This document shows, piece after piece, positions 9,015 through 17,345 of a DNA stretch of 64,000 bases; within the stretch, counting starts at the first letter, position 1, and every line of letters begins with the position of its first letter. The notes below the pieces were generated by a model, which was not told where the DNA came from, searched no databases, and saw only the letters and a list, made by a program, of their open reading frames with translations. The stretch is from contig NZ_JABAHZ010000004.1 of the NCBI RefSeq assembly GCF_012641265.1, forward strand, positions 124,001 to 188,000, read 5' to 3'. A program made the position numbers and the translations under genes. This stretch comes from Chitinophaga eiseniae (lineage in GTDB: Bacteria > Bacteroidota > Bacteroidia > Chitinophagales > Chitinophagaceae).

Positions 9015-9053
9015 AAAAAACCGTTACGGCCTTAGCCGGGACGGTTTTTTTTA
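9015..9053 (+). terminator. Terminator after ferredoxin 2
   Basis: 16-nt arms at 9015-9030 and 9035-9050 pair with two mismatches that are G-U in RNA, followed by a T-run. It is homologous to the hairpin at 8575-8610. Confidence 0.88.
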
Positions 9054-9143
9054 TGTAATTTGAACTGCAGCAGCTGTCAGGGCCGTTGCTCTTGCCAATT
9101 AACAAATAACCTTTAACTTTACCCGCTTATTGTAAAACATCTT

Positions 9144-10130
9144 ATGAAGAAGAATATAGCTTTGGTAGCCGGTGGATATTCCGGAGAATATGTGATATCT
9201 GTGCAGAGTGCCGTAACAATTGAAAATAACCTGGATAGCAGCAAATATAATGTCTATAAGATCATTATCACAAAAGACAGCTGGGGCTATACAGCGGCAG
9301 ATGGTACCATTGTAGAAGTAGATAAAAATGATTTTTCGCTGACCGTTCAGGGAAATAAAATCACCTTTGATGCCGTATTTATTGGTATTCATGGCACTCC
9401 CGGCGAGGATGGCCGCTTACAGGGCTATTTTGAAATGCTGGGGATTCCCTTTACCAGCTGCGGCATGGTTACCTCCGCTGTTACCTTCAATAAGAGCTTT
9501 TGTAATAAGATAGTAGATGCCCTGAACGTGGTAAACGTGTCTAAGTCAGTACATATTTTTCGCGATCAGCCTTATAATACTACCGATATCCTGCAGCAAT
9601 TACGTTTACCGGTGTTCGTGAAGCCGGCAGAAGGTGGCAGCAGCATCGGCATGTCTAAAGTAAAAACAGCGGAAGAACTGCCATCAGCCATTGATAAAGC
9701 CTTTAAGGAAGACGCGCAGGTACTGATAGAAGAGTTTATCAAAGGCCGTGAGCTCACCATTGGTTTGTATCGTGAAAATGGCGCCATTACAGTGTTGCCT
9801 ATTACGGAAATAGTGAGCAGCAAGGAATTCTTCGATTACGAAGCCAAATACACCCCGGGGGTATCCAACGAAATTACCCCTGCACCCGTATCGGACGAAA
9901 TTACCCGGAAAGTGCAGGAAATAGCTACCATCCTGTATAACAAGCTGAATTGCAAAGGTATTACCAGGGTAGATTTTATTTATGAAGAGGGCACCGGAAA
10001 ATTATTTTTCCTGGAAATAAACACTATGCCGGGGCAATCAGAAAACAGCCTGGTACCGCAACAGGTAAGAGCTGCGGGTAAAACGCTGAAAGAATTTTAT
10101 GGCGTGCTTTTAGAAGAAAGCATGAAGTAA
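9144..10130 (+). CDS. ddl: D-alanine--D-alanine ligase
   Basis: Makes the D-Ala-D-Ala dipeptide for peptidoglycan precursors in the cytoplasm, using ATP. The N-terminus KNIALVAGGYSGEYVIS is a Ddl-type substrate-binding strand and loop. The ATP-grasp core includes VFVKPAEGGSSIGMSKV (about 154-170), LIEEFIKGRELTIG (about 194-207), RVDFIYEEG and the metal-binding FLEINTMPGQSENS near residue 290. Length (328 aa) is typical. The next gene, a PASTA protein, starts 28 bp downstream and is probably co-transcribed, which puts two peptidoglycan-related genes together. Confidence 0.95.
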   Translation: MKKNIALVAGGYSGEYVISVQSAVTIENNLDSSKYNVYKIIITKDSWGYTAADGTIVEVDKNDFSLTVQGNKITFDAVFIGIHGTPGEDGRLQGYFEMLGIPFTSCGMVTSAVTFNKSFCNKIVDALNVVNVSKSVHIFRDQPYNTTDILQQLRLPVFVKPAEGGSSIGMSKVKTAEELPSAIDKAFKEDAQVLIEEFIKGRELTIGLYRENGAITVLPITEIVSSKEFFDYEAKYTPGVSNEITPAPVSDEITRKVQEIATILYNKLNCKGITRVDFIYEEGTGKLFFLEINTMPGQSENSLVPQQVRAAGKTLKEFYGVLLEESMK

Positions 10131-10158
10131 GGATTATCACACTTAATATATCATTATC

Positions 10159-10971
10159 GTGTTCGACTTTATTACCAAACGCTCATTTGGAATCAACCTG
10201 CTCGCTGTTATCGCCATGTTCTTTGCACTGGCCCTGCTGTTCTTTTCTTTGCTGGGCTTGATCACCAAGCATGGACAACAGCTGACAGTACCGGATGTGC
10301 GCGGAAAAAGTGTAAAGGAAGCTATCAGCCTGCTGGAAAATGCCGGTTTTGAGGCTGATGTGAGAGATTCCATTTATATTGATTCCATCCCCCCACTGGC
10401 GGTATATGCACAAACTCCCGATAAAGGAGCCCAGGTAAAGGTGGGCAGAACCATCTACCTGACTGTGAACAAGACCGTAGCTCCTATGGTGAAAATGCCG
10501 GACCTGGAAGGGCTTACCTTCCGCAGCGCCGAAATGATGCTGAAAAGCCTGCGCCTCAATGTAGGAGATACCATCTATAAACCAGACTTTGCCACCAATA
10601 CGGTATTACAACAGCTGTTGGGCGGCAAGAAAATAAAACCAGGCACCCTCGTAGCGGAAGGCAGCAATATTACGCTGATCCTCAGTAGCGGTACCGGCAG
10701 CGTAGAAAACCCGGTGCCTAACTTCGTGGGACTTACCTACGCCGAAGCCCGGGAAATGCTGAGTGCCAGCAACCTGAACCCCGGTACGGTGATCATCGAT
10801 CCAAATGTAACAGATACCGCCAACGCCTATATTATTAAACAGGTACCGGCCCGCAAAAATGAAATCGGTGACTTTAACATGGTGAGAGCCGGCGAAAGTG
10901 TTGATTTCTGGTTATCTGCCAACAAACCGGTAACCGATAGTACGGTTACCCAGCCGGCTAAGCAGGAATAA
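10159..10971 (+). CDS. Membrane-anchored triple-PASTA protein
   Basis: One N-terminal transmembrane helix (about residues 12-36) is followed by three PASTA domains in the periplasm at about 43-110, 111-180 and 184-255. Each shows the pattern VPDVRGKSVKEAISLLENAG or its equivalent (MPDLEGLTFRSAEMMLKS, VPNFVGLTYAEAREMLSA). PASTA domains bind muropeptides or beta-lactam-like ligands in other proteins. No kinase domain is attached, unlike PknB of Gram-positive bacteria. The start is GTG at 10159, reading MFDFITKRSFG. It lies downstream of ddl, consistent with a role in cell-wall synthesis or sensing; the exact role is unknown. Confidence 0.9.
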   Translation: MFDFITKRSFGINLLAVIAMFFALALLFFSLLGLITKHGQQLTVPDVRGKSVKEAISLLENAGFEADVRDSIYIDSIPPLAVYAQTPDKGAQVKVGRTIYLTVNKTVAPMVKMPDLEGLTFRSAEMMLKSLRLNVGDTIYKPDFATNTVLQQLLGGKKIKPGTLVAEGSNITLILSSGTGSVENPVPNFVGLTYAEAREMLSASNLNPGTVIIDPNVTDTANAYIIKQVPARKNEIGDFNMVRAGESVDFWLSANKPVTDSTVTQPAKQE

Positions 10972-11023
10972 AAGAAATAGTGTAATTTGAACTTGATTTT
11001 AAATACTTTATAACTATACAACT

Positions 11024-11329
11024 ATGCAAAATATAACAGCAGAAGAACTGAAACAACGTATTGATAACGGGGAAGAGCTATATATTTTAGACGTAAGAGA
11101 ACCGCACGAACGTGCAGAATTCAATATTGGCGGTGTACACATTCCGCTGGGCTTTGTACAGCAAATGCAGGTAGACGAAATTGAAGACTGGAAGGATAAA
11201 GAAATTATCGTGTATTGCCGCAGCGGCAACCGTAGCGGCCAAGCCTGCATGCTGCTGGATTCTATGGGCTTTACCAACACCAAAAACCTGGTGGGCGGTA
11301 TGCTGAAATGGACGGAACTGTATAAATAA
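11024..11329 (+). CDS. Single-domain rhodanese
   Basis: A 101-residue rhodanese homology domain that probably handles sulfane sulfur in the cytoplasm, with no signal peptide. Key features are LDVREPHERAEFNIGG, and the active-site loop VYCRSGNRSGQA with C65 as persulfide cysteine. The six-residue loop (CRSGNR) is typical of thiosulfate/GlpE-like rhodaneses. It ends at a long perfect inverted repeat shared with the convergent RidA-like gene. Confidence 0.93.
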   Translation: MQNITAEELKQRIDNGEELYILDVREPHERAEFNIGGVHIPLGFVQQMQVDEIEDWKDKEIIVYCRSGNRSGQACMLLDSMGFTNTKNLVGGMLKWTELYK

Positions 11330-11336
11330 GCATAAA

Positions 11337-11448
11337 CGCAGAAAGCTTAAAGCAAAAAGCTATTGAAGCGAATGAACTTTGCGGATATAAAAATCGCATG
11401 GTTTATTCGCTTCAATAGCTTTTTGCTTTCGGCTCCTATGCTTTCTGC
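11337..11448. terminator. Long bidirectional inverted repeat between rhodanese and ridA
   Basis: Inner arms 11349-11373 and 11405-11429 are a perfect 25-bp match. A further 8-bp outer arm pair lies at 11337-11344 and 11441-11448. It sits between convergent genes, and its outer right arm enters the last codons of the RidA-like gene, which ends at 11436. Confidence 0.8.
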
Positions 11449-11828
11449 TCCACGATGGCGGTAACTTCCACTTCCACGAGGTATCGCGGATCTATCAGTT
11501 TACTTACCTCCACCATTGTGGTAGCCGGTTTAATACTTTTAAAGAACTCTCCGTGTGCCCGGCCATATTCTTCCCATCGTGATATATCCGTCACAAACAT
11601 GCGGGTGCGTACTACATCATGCAGCGTGGCGCCGGCATTGATCAGCGCCGCTTCTATTTTGGCCAGGGCGAACCTGGTTTGCTCGTAGGCGTCTCCTTCT
11701 GCTACTACTTTATCATTGTCGGAAGCAACCGTGCCGGATACTTCTATCACATTGCCGATCCTTACAGCCCGGGAGTAACCTACTTTCCCTTCCCAAAGGG
11801 CTCCGGAGGAATAATTGGTACGTTTCAT
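11436..11828 (-). CDS. RidA/YjgF-family protein
   Basis: YjgF/YER057c/UK114 family, 130 aa. RidA proteins hydrolyse reactive enamine/imine intermediates released by PLP enzymes. Family marks are YSRAVRIGNVIEVSGTVA, the conserved arginine in VVRTRMFVTDI that binds the imine carboxylate, and EVSKLIDPRYLVEVEVTAI at the C-terminus. The sequence begins RTNYSSGALWEGKVGYSRAV, a layout seen in the Rid subgroup whose substrates are less well defined, so an archetypal RidA function is not certain. It is followed 8 bp upstream on the same strand by an uncharacterised membrane protein gene. Confidence 0.88.
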   Translation of the reverse strand: MKRTNYSSGALWEGKVGYSRAVRIGNVIEVSGTVASDNDKVVAEGDAYEQTRFALAKIEAALINAGATLHDVVRTRMFVTDISRWEEYGRAHGEFFKSIKPATTMVEVSKLIDPRYLVEVEVTAIVEQKA

Positions 11829-11836
11829 AAGCGTTG

Positions 11837-12964
11837 TTAAGGAGCACCTTGAGTGCGTTGCTCCTTACTAAATTTAACAATTTTCCCCAGCAAATCAAAC
11901 CAGAACGGAGCGCCTAAAGAGAGCGCCAGCGCGGTGAGCACCCATCCGGCCCATACCAGCCGCCTATTTTGCTGCAGTGGATGGGTAAAGCCACAGCGGA
12001 TGGTTACCTGCCCGTTGCTGCTGTCGGCCACACAACCCCGGCTAATACCCAGCACATTCCTGGCATCGCCGGCATCGTTGCGAAGCATGGCGTATATGCC
12101 TATCAGTGAGGTATCATTAACGAATACACGGAGGGAAGTATCTGCGCGGTAAAAGGAGCTGTCTTTATGCACCAGGTGTTTACTGATCAGGGTGTCGGTA
12201 ACGGCAGTATAAGCCGGCACACGGCTGGCGGCCAGTTGCACCAATTGCGTCCTTACATTTTTATCTTTCATCAGGATACGCGCAATGGCAATGGAATCGA
12301 CATTAAAAACGGCGGCAATCACCAGGCCCAGGCACAACAGCCAGGTTTGTGTTTGCTTGCGGTACCAGCCACTGGCACGGGTCATGGTTTCATTGAACCA
12401 GCCCTCCAGCTCTACCCGGAAAGCCTTTATATCGTGTGTGGCGTCTTCAAAAAGCTGTTGCAGGTGTTCCAGGGTATCGGGGGCCAGATACAGGTAATTG
12501 TTCTGCAGCGCGGTATAGATCATTTCCGGATCGCCTGGACTGTCAGCAACAGTGGGTTGTTGCGCTTTATAACTGCTGCGCAGCAAATGAATGATGGCCT
12601 GGGAAAAAATAGACGGACTGATATACGCCGGCCTCGAAGCGGCGGTATTTTCTCCCAGGTGGAGGATAGAGGGACTATTGTAAAATTTTTCCAGGAAAGG
12701 ACTGCCTTTGAAAGGCGCAAAGAAATAGATGATACTCCAGCCCAATTCGTAAAACCAGTTGAAAAATGTAAACCGGCGAAACCAGCGATGATCCCGGCGC
12801 CGGGGATCTCCTTCCAACAGGCGCCGTAATCCTTTGGTGAGCCCCCGCGCCCGGGCATTCAACATTCTCGCAATAAATTCCTGCACTACAGAAGCCAGCA
12901 AGCTATAAAGCAGGTAAATGAAAATAAGGCCAAGGGCCACATCTATGGCCAGGTTGCTAAACAT
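11837..12964 (-). CDS. Uncharacterised membrane protein, three TM segments
   Basis: A 375-aa protein of no recognised function. A strongly hydrophobic helix spans residues 5-30, a second about 205-228 (WLLCLGLVIAAVFNVDSIAI) and a third about 330-352 (LTALALSLGAPFWFDLLGKI). Charged soluble stretches lie between them, including the basic segment RRLLEGDPRRRDHRW at about 47-61. The segment FNVDSIAIARILMKDKNVR and the end APFWFDLLGKIVKF look like conserved family signatures. The gene lies 8 bp upstream of the RidA-like gene on the same strand, so the two may be co-transcribed. Confidence 0.8.
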   Translation of the reverse strand: MFSNLAIDVALGLIFIYLLYSLLASVVQEFIARMLNARARGLTKGLRRLLEGDPRRRDHRWFRRFTFFNWFYELGWSIIYFFAPFKGSPFLEKFYNSPSILHLGENTAASRPAYISPSIFSQAIIHLLRSSYKAQQPTVADSPGDPEMIYTALQNNYLYLAPDTLEHLQQLFEDATHDIKAFRVELEGWFNETMTRASGWYRKQTQTWLLCLGLVIAAVFNVDSIAIARILMKDKNVRTQLVQLAASRVPAYTAVTDTLISKHLVHKDSSFYRADTSLRVFVNDTSLIGIYAMLRNDAGDARNVLGISRGCVADSSNGQVTIRCGFTHPLQQNRRLVWAGWVLTALALSLGAPFWFDLLGKIVKFSKEQRTQGAP

Positions 12965-13115
12965 AGGATAATGTATTAAGTTGACATATATACATAAAAA
13001 TAATAATTATTATTACTAAGTTACCTGCCAACTACGCAATGTATTTGTCAACTCACCGTTATCTTTGGTAGAGTGTGGTAAAAGACCACCCGTGTAAAAC
13101 CATTTTCAGACATTA

Positions 13116-13123
13116 TATATTTG
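13116..13123 (+). promoter_or_regulatory. Putative -7 box upstream of the 13141 gene
   Basis: TATATTTG matches TAnnTTTG and ends 17 bp before the ATG at 13141. It lies downstream of the alternative in-frame ATG at 13075, which argues for the 13141 start. Confidence 0.5.
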
Positions 13124-13140
13124 CGTACATTTTAAGTTAT

Positions 13141-13896
13141 ATGAAATTGAAACATTTATCCCTGTGTATGGGGCTGGCGGTAGCGGGTAGTGCTTCTGCC
13201 CAGATCAAATACAGGGACACGGAGAAGAAGCCAGCTTTAGTGCCTTACGACAGTAGTATCGCTTTCCAGCATCTTACGCCAGATATTGCCCAACTCACCC
13301 TGGTAGGCCAGGAAATCACTTTTCTTAAACTGAATCCGAAACGAGGGGTGAAGAACAAGGAAGACTCGCTGCTGGAGAACATCAAGGTAAAAGCGGCCAT
13401 AGAAGTACCTTATAAAAGCGTAATCAGAGGCGGGCATCTTTATACGCCCTATAAGGCAATAGAGAATAAAACATTCAAAATTGTGGACTATGACCGGAAA
13501 AGTGCAGAGTCGGGGGAAGTTACACTGGTATTCACGCTGCGGGATGAAGACCGCAAATTGTTGTTGTACCAGGTACCCGCCGACAACCTGGCCGGTACCC
13601 CGGTGATTATCAATGCCAATTATGAGTGGATGAAAAGGAAGTATGTAGGAAAACAATTACATCTCCTGAAAGAAAATATGAAAACCACCAATATCCTGGA
13701 AGATAATAAGGACCTGAGCCTGCGTCAGTCTGACGAATTTTCCTGTACAGATATCGCGGTTATTTTCTCCGGAAAACAAAAATTCGGGCAGCCTTTTCTG
13801 ATTGTAAAAAATGGCGAAAATGAAGAATTCGCTGTGGGGCTGGGCAAGAGAAGTGAATATGTAACCGGCCCGCTGATCGAAGAATTTGGGTTGTAA
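13141..13896 (+). CDS. Unknown secreted protein
   Basis: The family is not recognised. The protein (251 aa from this start) begins with a clear signal peptide, MKLKHLSLCMGLAVAGSASAQ, cleaved after about residue 21. The rest is predicted soluble and rich in beta strands, with charged loops and no catalytic motif. The annotated start replaces the in-frame ATG at 13075 because the signal peptide starts here and a -7 box lies between the two. The gene stands alone between a divergent membrane-protein gene and a bidirectional terminator. Confidence 0.75.
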   Translation: MKLKHLSLCMGLAVAGSASAQIKYRDTEKKPALVPYDSSIAFQHLTPDIAQLTLVGQEITFLKLNPKRGVKNKEDSLLENIKVKAAIEVPYKSVIRGGHLYTPYKAIENKTFKIVDYDRKSAESGEVTLVFTLRDEDRKLLLYQVPADNLAGTPVIINANYEWMKRKYVGKQLHLLKENMKTTNILEDNKDLSLRQSDEFSCTDIAVIFSGKQKFGQPFLIVKNGENEEFAVGLGKRSEYVTGPLIEEFGL

Positions 13897-13899
13897 GGT

Positions 13900-13938
13900 A
13901 AAATAAAACAGAGAGCCGAAAGCTCTCTGTTTTATTTT
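13900..13938. terminator. Bidirectional terminator
   Basis: A perfect 17-bp inverted repeat (13900-13916 and 13922-13938) with a 5-nt loop has A-rich and T-rich flanks on both strands. It separates the secreted-protein gene from the convergent amidoligase operon. Confidence 0.92.
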
Positions 13939-13944
13939 ATACGC

Positions 13945-15144
13945 TTATGCTGGTTGTTCAAAAAAGCAGCAGCTTCCTCCCACCCAGGTATCTTTACTAT
14001 TGAATCCTACGCCAATCATTTTGCCTTTGCTGATACGGGCCAGGTTGTGTACCAGCATAGGACGGGCAGCGCCATCCTGCCAGATATAGATCATACGTAT
14101 TTCACAGATAGCAGGACCAGTGGGTGTTGCAATAGCAGGTGCATACTTTACTTTATGTTGCAGGATCCAGTTTTCAGGATCCTGTATACGGTCAATATCT
14201 TCCTGGGTAACATCTATCAATACACCTTGTCCGGCAAAAGAGAACAGGGGCTTTAATACATAGTTTTCCAGGTCGGCCGGAATAACGGGCAGCTCATGCA
14301 GGAACCAGCTTTTAGGCACATATTCGCTGTGAATAAAAGGCATGATGTACTTGCTGATACGATAAAACCAGTTGGGATGCGTAATCCATTCTACGTCCAG
14401 ATCCTGGAAAAGGTTTACATGCTCTCCCAGGGAAGCGGATTGCTTTTGCAGATCATCGAAGATGATGCGGTTATAGATACGCTGCACCGGTGTTTTAACG
14501 CCGTTGCGCAGGTAATACAGCTTTTTCCCGTCTTGTATAAGTTCCGTTAAGCACACGGTAGGAATGCCCAGGCTCTTTTCCGTGCTATAGAAATCGATTT
14601 TTGTTTTTTGCTCTTCCGGTTTTACTTCCAGCAGGATCACTTCTTCTGGTGCGTAAGGCCCCACGATCATATCCCTGAGCAGCTCATAGTAGGTTGTTTC
14701 ATCTAACCCGTTAAAAAAATTATTGAGATAGTCAGGAATATCGAAATGTGTTTTAAACTGCCGGGCCATTACCTCCTGGAAAGCCAGCATGGTAGGGAAT
14801 CCCTGCAGTTCTATCAGCTGCGGTACCAGTTCGCCGGTGGCTGTTTTACAAACTGCAAAATCAATTACAATAAAGTGAGGATGTTCATTTTCACGCGGCA
14901 CCTTCAGTGCAGGGGGAATGGCATCCTGGGTAATTGTTTTGAAGTCGGGCCGGAGCAATACTTCCACGATTTCTTCGCAGGCTTGCACCAGTTTACTACT
15001 TAGCGCAGCCGGAACAAAAACGGGGGTTTCCGCAATCCGGAAAGACGGGGTTACGCCGGTATCCGTCGCAATACCTTCGAGGAAAGCCTGGTATTGTTCG
15101 GGGGTAAATTGTCGATTATAGGATGTTCTGACGTCTGGAATCAT
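13945..15144 (-). CDS. ATP-grasp-like ligase, last gene of amidoligase cluster
   Basis: A soluble protein of about 399 aa. The C-terminal half resembles an ATP-grasp fold: a lysine-bearing strand and glycine loop in YVLKPLFSFAGQGVLI, a linker-strand segment ENWILQHKVKY, an acidic strand CEIRMIYIWQDG and a closing loop around GFNSKDTWVGGS. The N-terminal half has IPQLIELQGFPTM-like segments that could form the acceptor site. The assignment is by motif only and is less certain than for the partner at 17346-18407. Two starts are possible: ATG at 15144 (used here, 10 bp after the previous stop) or ATG at 15174, which would overlap the amidotransferase gene by 20 bp. It is the distal gene of the minus-strand run. 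Confidence 0.7.
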   Translation of the reverse strand: MIPDVRTSYNRQFTPEQYQAFLEGIATDTGVTPSFRIAETPVFVPAALSSKLVQACEEIVEVLLRPDFKTITQDAIPPALKVPRENEHPHFIVIDFAVCKTATGELVPQLIELQGFPTMLAFQEVMARQFKTHFDIPDYLNNFFNGLDETTYYELLRDMIVGPYAPEEVILLEVKPEEQKTKIDFYSTEKSLGIPTVCLTELIQDGKKLYYLRNGVKTPVQRIYNRIIFDDLQKQSASLGEHVNLFQDLDVEWITHPNWFYRISKYIMPFIHSEYVPKSWFLHELPVIPADLENYVLKPLFSFAGQGVLIDVTQEDIDRIQDPENWILQHKVKYAPAIATPTGPAICEIRMIYIWQDGAARPMLVHNLARISKGKMIGVGFNSKDTWVGGSCCFFEQPA

Positions 15145-15154
15145 GATGTTTTCA

Positions 15155-16051
15155 TTAAAAGAACGAGTGTTCATTATCTGTATGGGCGGCCACCTGCACC
15201 AGTCGTTCGATGGCAGCCAGTCTTTCTGAGAGTTGGCCATAAATGGCGTAGTCGAGGAAAGCGGTAATGAACCGGTCGTGTGTAAGCATAATCTTATCCG
15301 GATCTGTTAACTGGTTGATCATGCTGTTGTATTTTTCTATGCCGTGGTGATCTATTACTTGTTTTTTCTTTTCGTTCTGCTGAAGATACATATGCATACC
15401 TGCAGCATCGGCTTCGGGGTGGAACTGGGTACCAATGAAATGCTCATTGAAGCGGATGGCCATGGTGGCACGTTCCAAAGGTACATGCGGCCTTTCTTTT
15501 TCCAACGCCAGCACATGCCCGCCCATGGCTTGCAGATTTGCGTAGTTCAGCTCTATGACCTGCCAGTCGCGGCTATCTACAATATAAAAAGGATCGGGGA
15601 GGGCGCTGAACACTTTTTCCTGCATACCAGCTGCGGATTTATGTACAGGGAAAACGCCGAAAGCAGGTGATTTGCGCTTGCAAACATTGCCCAGCTGGTA
15701 GTACCGGCACATGATCTGGTAAGAGTGACAAATAAAGAACGCCGGCTTTTTAACTTTCTCCGTACGGTTCCATTCCAATAAATCTTCTACCAGGGAAAAA
15801 TAGGCGCTTTCCCAGTCACTTCCTTCACTGGCAACGGGGCTACCGGGTCCGCCGGTAGAAATATAGATATCATAGCTGGTGTCGGGAACTTGTATCTGCT
15901 GCCTTACTTCAAATTCATCAAATTGAAGGTCCAATGCATGCATGCTGGCATATTTCGTCAATATTTCACGGATACAGCGCATTCCTTCGTTGGGAACACC
16001 CTCGTACATATCCAGCACAGCCACCTTCCAGCTTTTTTTAGTTGGATGCAT
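15155..16051 (-). CDS. Class I glutamine amidotransferase-like protein
   Basis: Type 1 GATase domain with all three catalytic residues: C108 in FFICHSYQIM, H211 and E213 in GTQFHPEAD. The oxyanion-type segment ISTGGPGSPVASEG is at about 64-77. Such domains hydrolyse glutamine to supply ammonia, or hydrolyse gamma-glutamyl amides or peptides (as in PuuD). No synthase domain is fused. The C-terminal 75 residues extend beyond the usual domain and are charged and helical. The sequence after MHPTKKSW is the canonical first strand VAVLDMYEG. It lies 23 bp after the YbdK-like ligase gene and is probably co-transcribed with it, which points to a role in making or trimming a gamma-glutamyl or amide product. 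Confidence 0.87.
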   Translation of the reverse strand: MHPTKKSWKVAVLDMYEGVPNEGMRCIREILTKYASMHALDLQFDEFEVRQQIQVPDTSYDIYISTGGPGSPVASEGSDWESAYFSLVEDLLEWNRTEKVKKPAFFICHSYQIMCRYYQLGNVCKRKSPAFGVFPVHKSAAGMQEKVFSALPDPFYIVDSRDWQVIELNYANLQAMGGHVLALEKERPHVPLERATMAIRFNEHFIGTQFHPEADAAGMHMYLQQNEKKKQVIDHHGIEKYNSMINQLTDPDKIMLTHDRFITAFLDYAIYGQLSERLAAIERLVQVAAHTDNEHSFF

Positions 16052-16074
16052 ACTGCAAAATTACGAAATATGGA

Positions 16075-17175
16075 CTAACAGCCCCGGAGAAACTGGTCAT
16101 GAATGAAATCGGTTACTGCTACGAGGTCGTTGGTATCGGCAAATACCTGCAGTTGTTTGTCGGCGCCGGTACCTGTTTCCATGAGCCTGGTGGTAGCCGC
16201 AATCACATCGCGGCTGCCCAGATCGTCTACCACATCGTCTATGAAGTCGAGCAGCTCAAAGATCAGGGACCGGGTGTTTACTTCGACCTCTTTACCGAAA
16301 TCGATCAGGTAGCCGTCGATACCATAGCGGGAGGCTCTCCATTTGTTTTCGTTGATCAGGGCGCGGTTATAGATAATGAAGTTAAGGTTTTGCATGCGCA
16401 GCTTGTAAATTTTTGCGCACACGGCCTGGAACAGGCCGGCTATCGTAATGGTATCATCCAGGGTAAGCGGTACATCACAGATCCGGAACTCTACCGTATT
16501 AAAGAAGGGATGAACTCTTAAATCCCACCACACCTTTTTGGCATTGTCGATACAATTGGTTTTTACCAACAGTTTGATATAGTTGTCGTACTCCTCTATG
16601 CTGCCGAAATAATCGGGGATGCCGGTACGGGGAAATTTGTCGAAAACCTTGGTACGAAAGGATTTGAAACCGGTATTCCTACCCTCCCAGAAGGGAGAAT
16701 TGGTACTGAGGGCAAATATATGGGGCAGAAAGTACCTAACGGAATTGGCTATATGAATGGCCATTTCCCGGTTTTCCATGCCCACATGCACATGCAGTCC
16801 GAAGATGAGGTTAGACCGGGCAGCATCCTGCATTTCGTTCACGATTTCGAAATACCGGGGATGATCGGTAATGAGTTGTTTTTCCCATTTGCTGAACGGG
16901 TGTGTACCGGAAGCCCCCATATGAAAGCCCAGGTCGCCCGCTATCTGCGCAATGGTACGGCGCAGCAGGGCTACGTCAGCTCTGGCTTCATGGACATCGG
17001 CGCAAATGCGGGTACCTACTTCCACCACAGCCTGGTGAAACTCGGCCTTTACCTGGTCGCTGATCACCTTGTGTGCCTGTTCTACTATCTTTTGTTCGTG
17101 TGATCTGAGCTCGCGGGTAGTAGGGTCAATTACCATGTATTCTTCTTCGATGCCGAGCGTGAAGGCCTTAAACAT
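16075..17175 (-). CDS. ybdK: YbdK-like carboxylate-amine ligase (GCS2 family)
   Basis: Member of the glutamate-cysteine ligase type 2 family. It activates a carboxylate (often glutamate gamma-carboxyl) with ATP and joins it to an amine. The N-terminal signature LGIEEEYMVIDP carries the metal-binding acidic cluster. HMGASGTHPFSKWE and FGLHVHVGMENRE follow, and EFRICDVPLTLDD lies in the C-terminal half. Length (366 aa) is normal. The true substrates are unknown; E. coli YbdK has only weak gamma-glutamyl-cysteine ligase activity. A 170-bp gap separates it from the upstream ATP-grasp gene and contains a possible internal promoter. Confidence 0.92.
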   Translation of the reverse strand: MFKAFTLGIEEEYMVIDPTTRELRSHEQKIVEQAHKVISDQVKAEFHQAVVEVGTRICADVHEARADVALLRRTIAQIAGDLGFHMGASGTHPFSKWEKQLITDHPRYFEIVNEMQDAARSNLIFGLHVHVGMENREMAIHIANSVRYFLPHIFALSTNSPFWEGRNTGFKSFRTKVFDKFPRTGIPDYFGSIEEYDNYIKLLVKTNCIDNAKKVWWDLRVHPFFNTVEFRICDVPLTLDDTITIAGLFQAVCAKIYKLRMQNLNFIIYNRALINENKWRASRYGIDGYLIDFGKEVEVNTRSLIFELLDFIDDVVDDLGSRDVIAATTRLMETGTGADKQLQVFADTNDLVAVTDFIHDQFLRGC

Positions 17176-17260
17176 GTGGTGTATTTTTAGCTGTGAGCTG
17201 TTACTGGCTTACAGCATCAGTGAATTTTTTTATATAGTTATCGGTTTTTCGCAGTGCTGC

Positions 17261-17278
17261 TGTCCAGTACTGTGGACA
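17261..17278. promoter_or_regulatory. Palindrome in the gap upstream of ybdK
   Basis: TGTCCA-gtactg-TGGACA is a perfect 6-bp inverted repeat with a 6-nt centre in the 170-bp gap between two cluster genes. It could be a regulator site or a leader hairpin. No function is known. Confidence 0.35.
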
Positions 17279-17321
17279 GATATGGAAAATATCACTTTCA
17301 AAAAAAGCGAATTGCTGTTTA

Positions 17322-17329
17322 CAAATGTA
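17322..17329 (-). promoter_or_regulatory. Possible internal -7 box for ybdK
   Basis: On the minus strand this reads TACATTTG (TAnnTTTG). It would give a leader of about 140 nt before ybdK. No matching -33 element is obvious. Confidence 0.35.
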
Positions 17330-17345
17330 GCGCAGTAAAATGGAA

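Noticed and set aside
13075..13140. Longer start (ATG 13075) for the secreted protein
   Set aside because: The signal peptide and the -7 box at 13116-13123 both point to the ATG at 13141.
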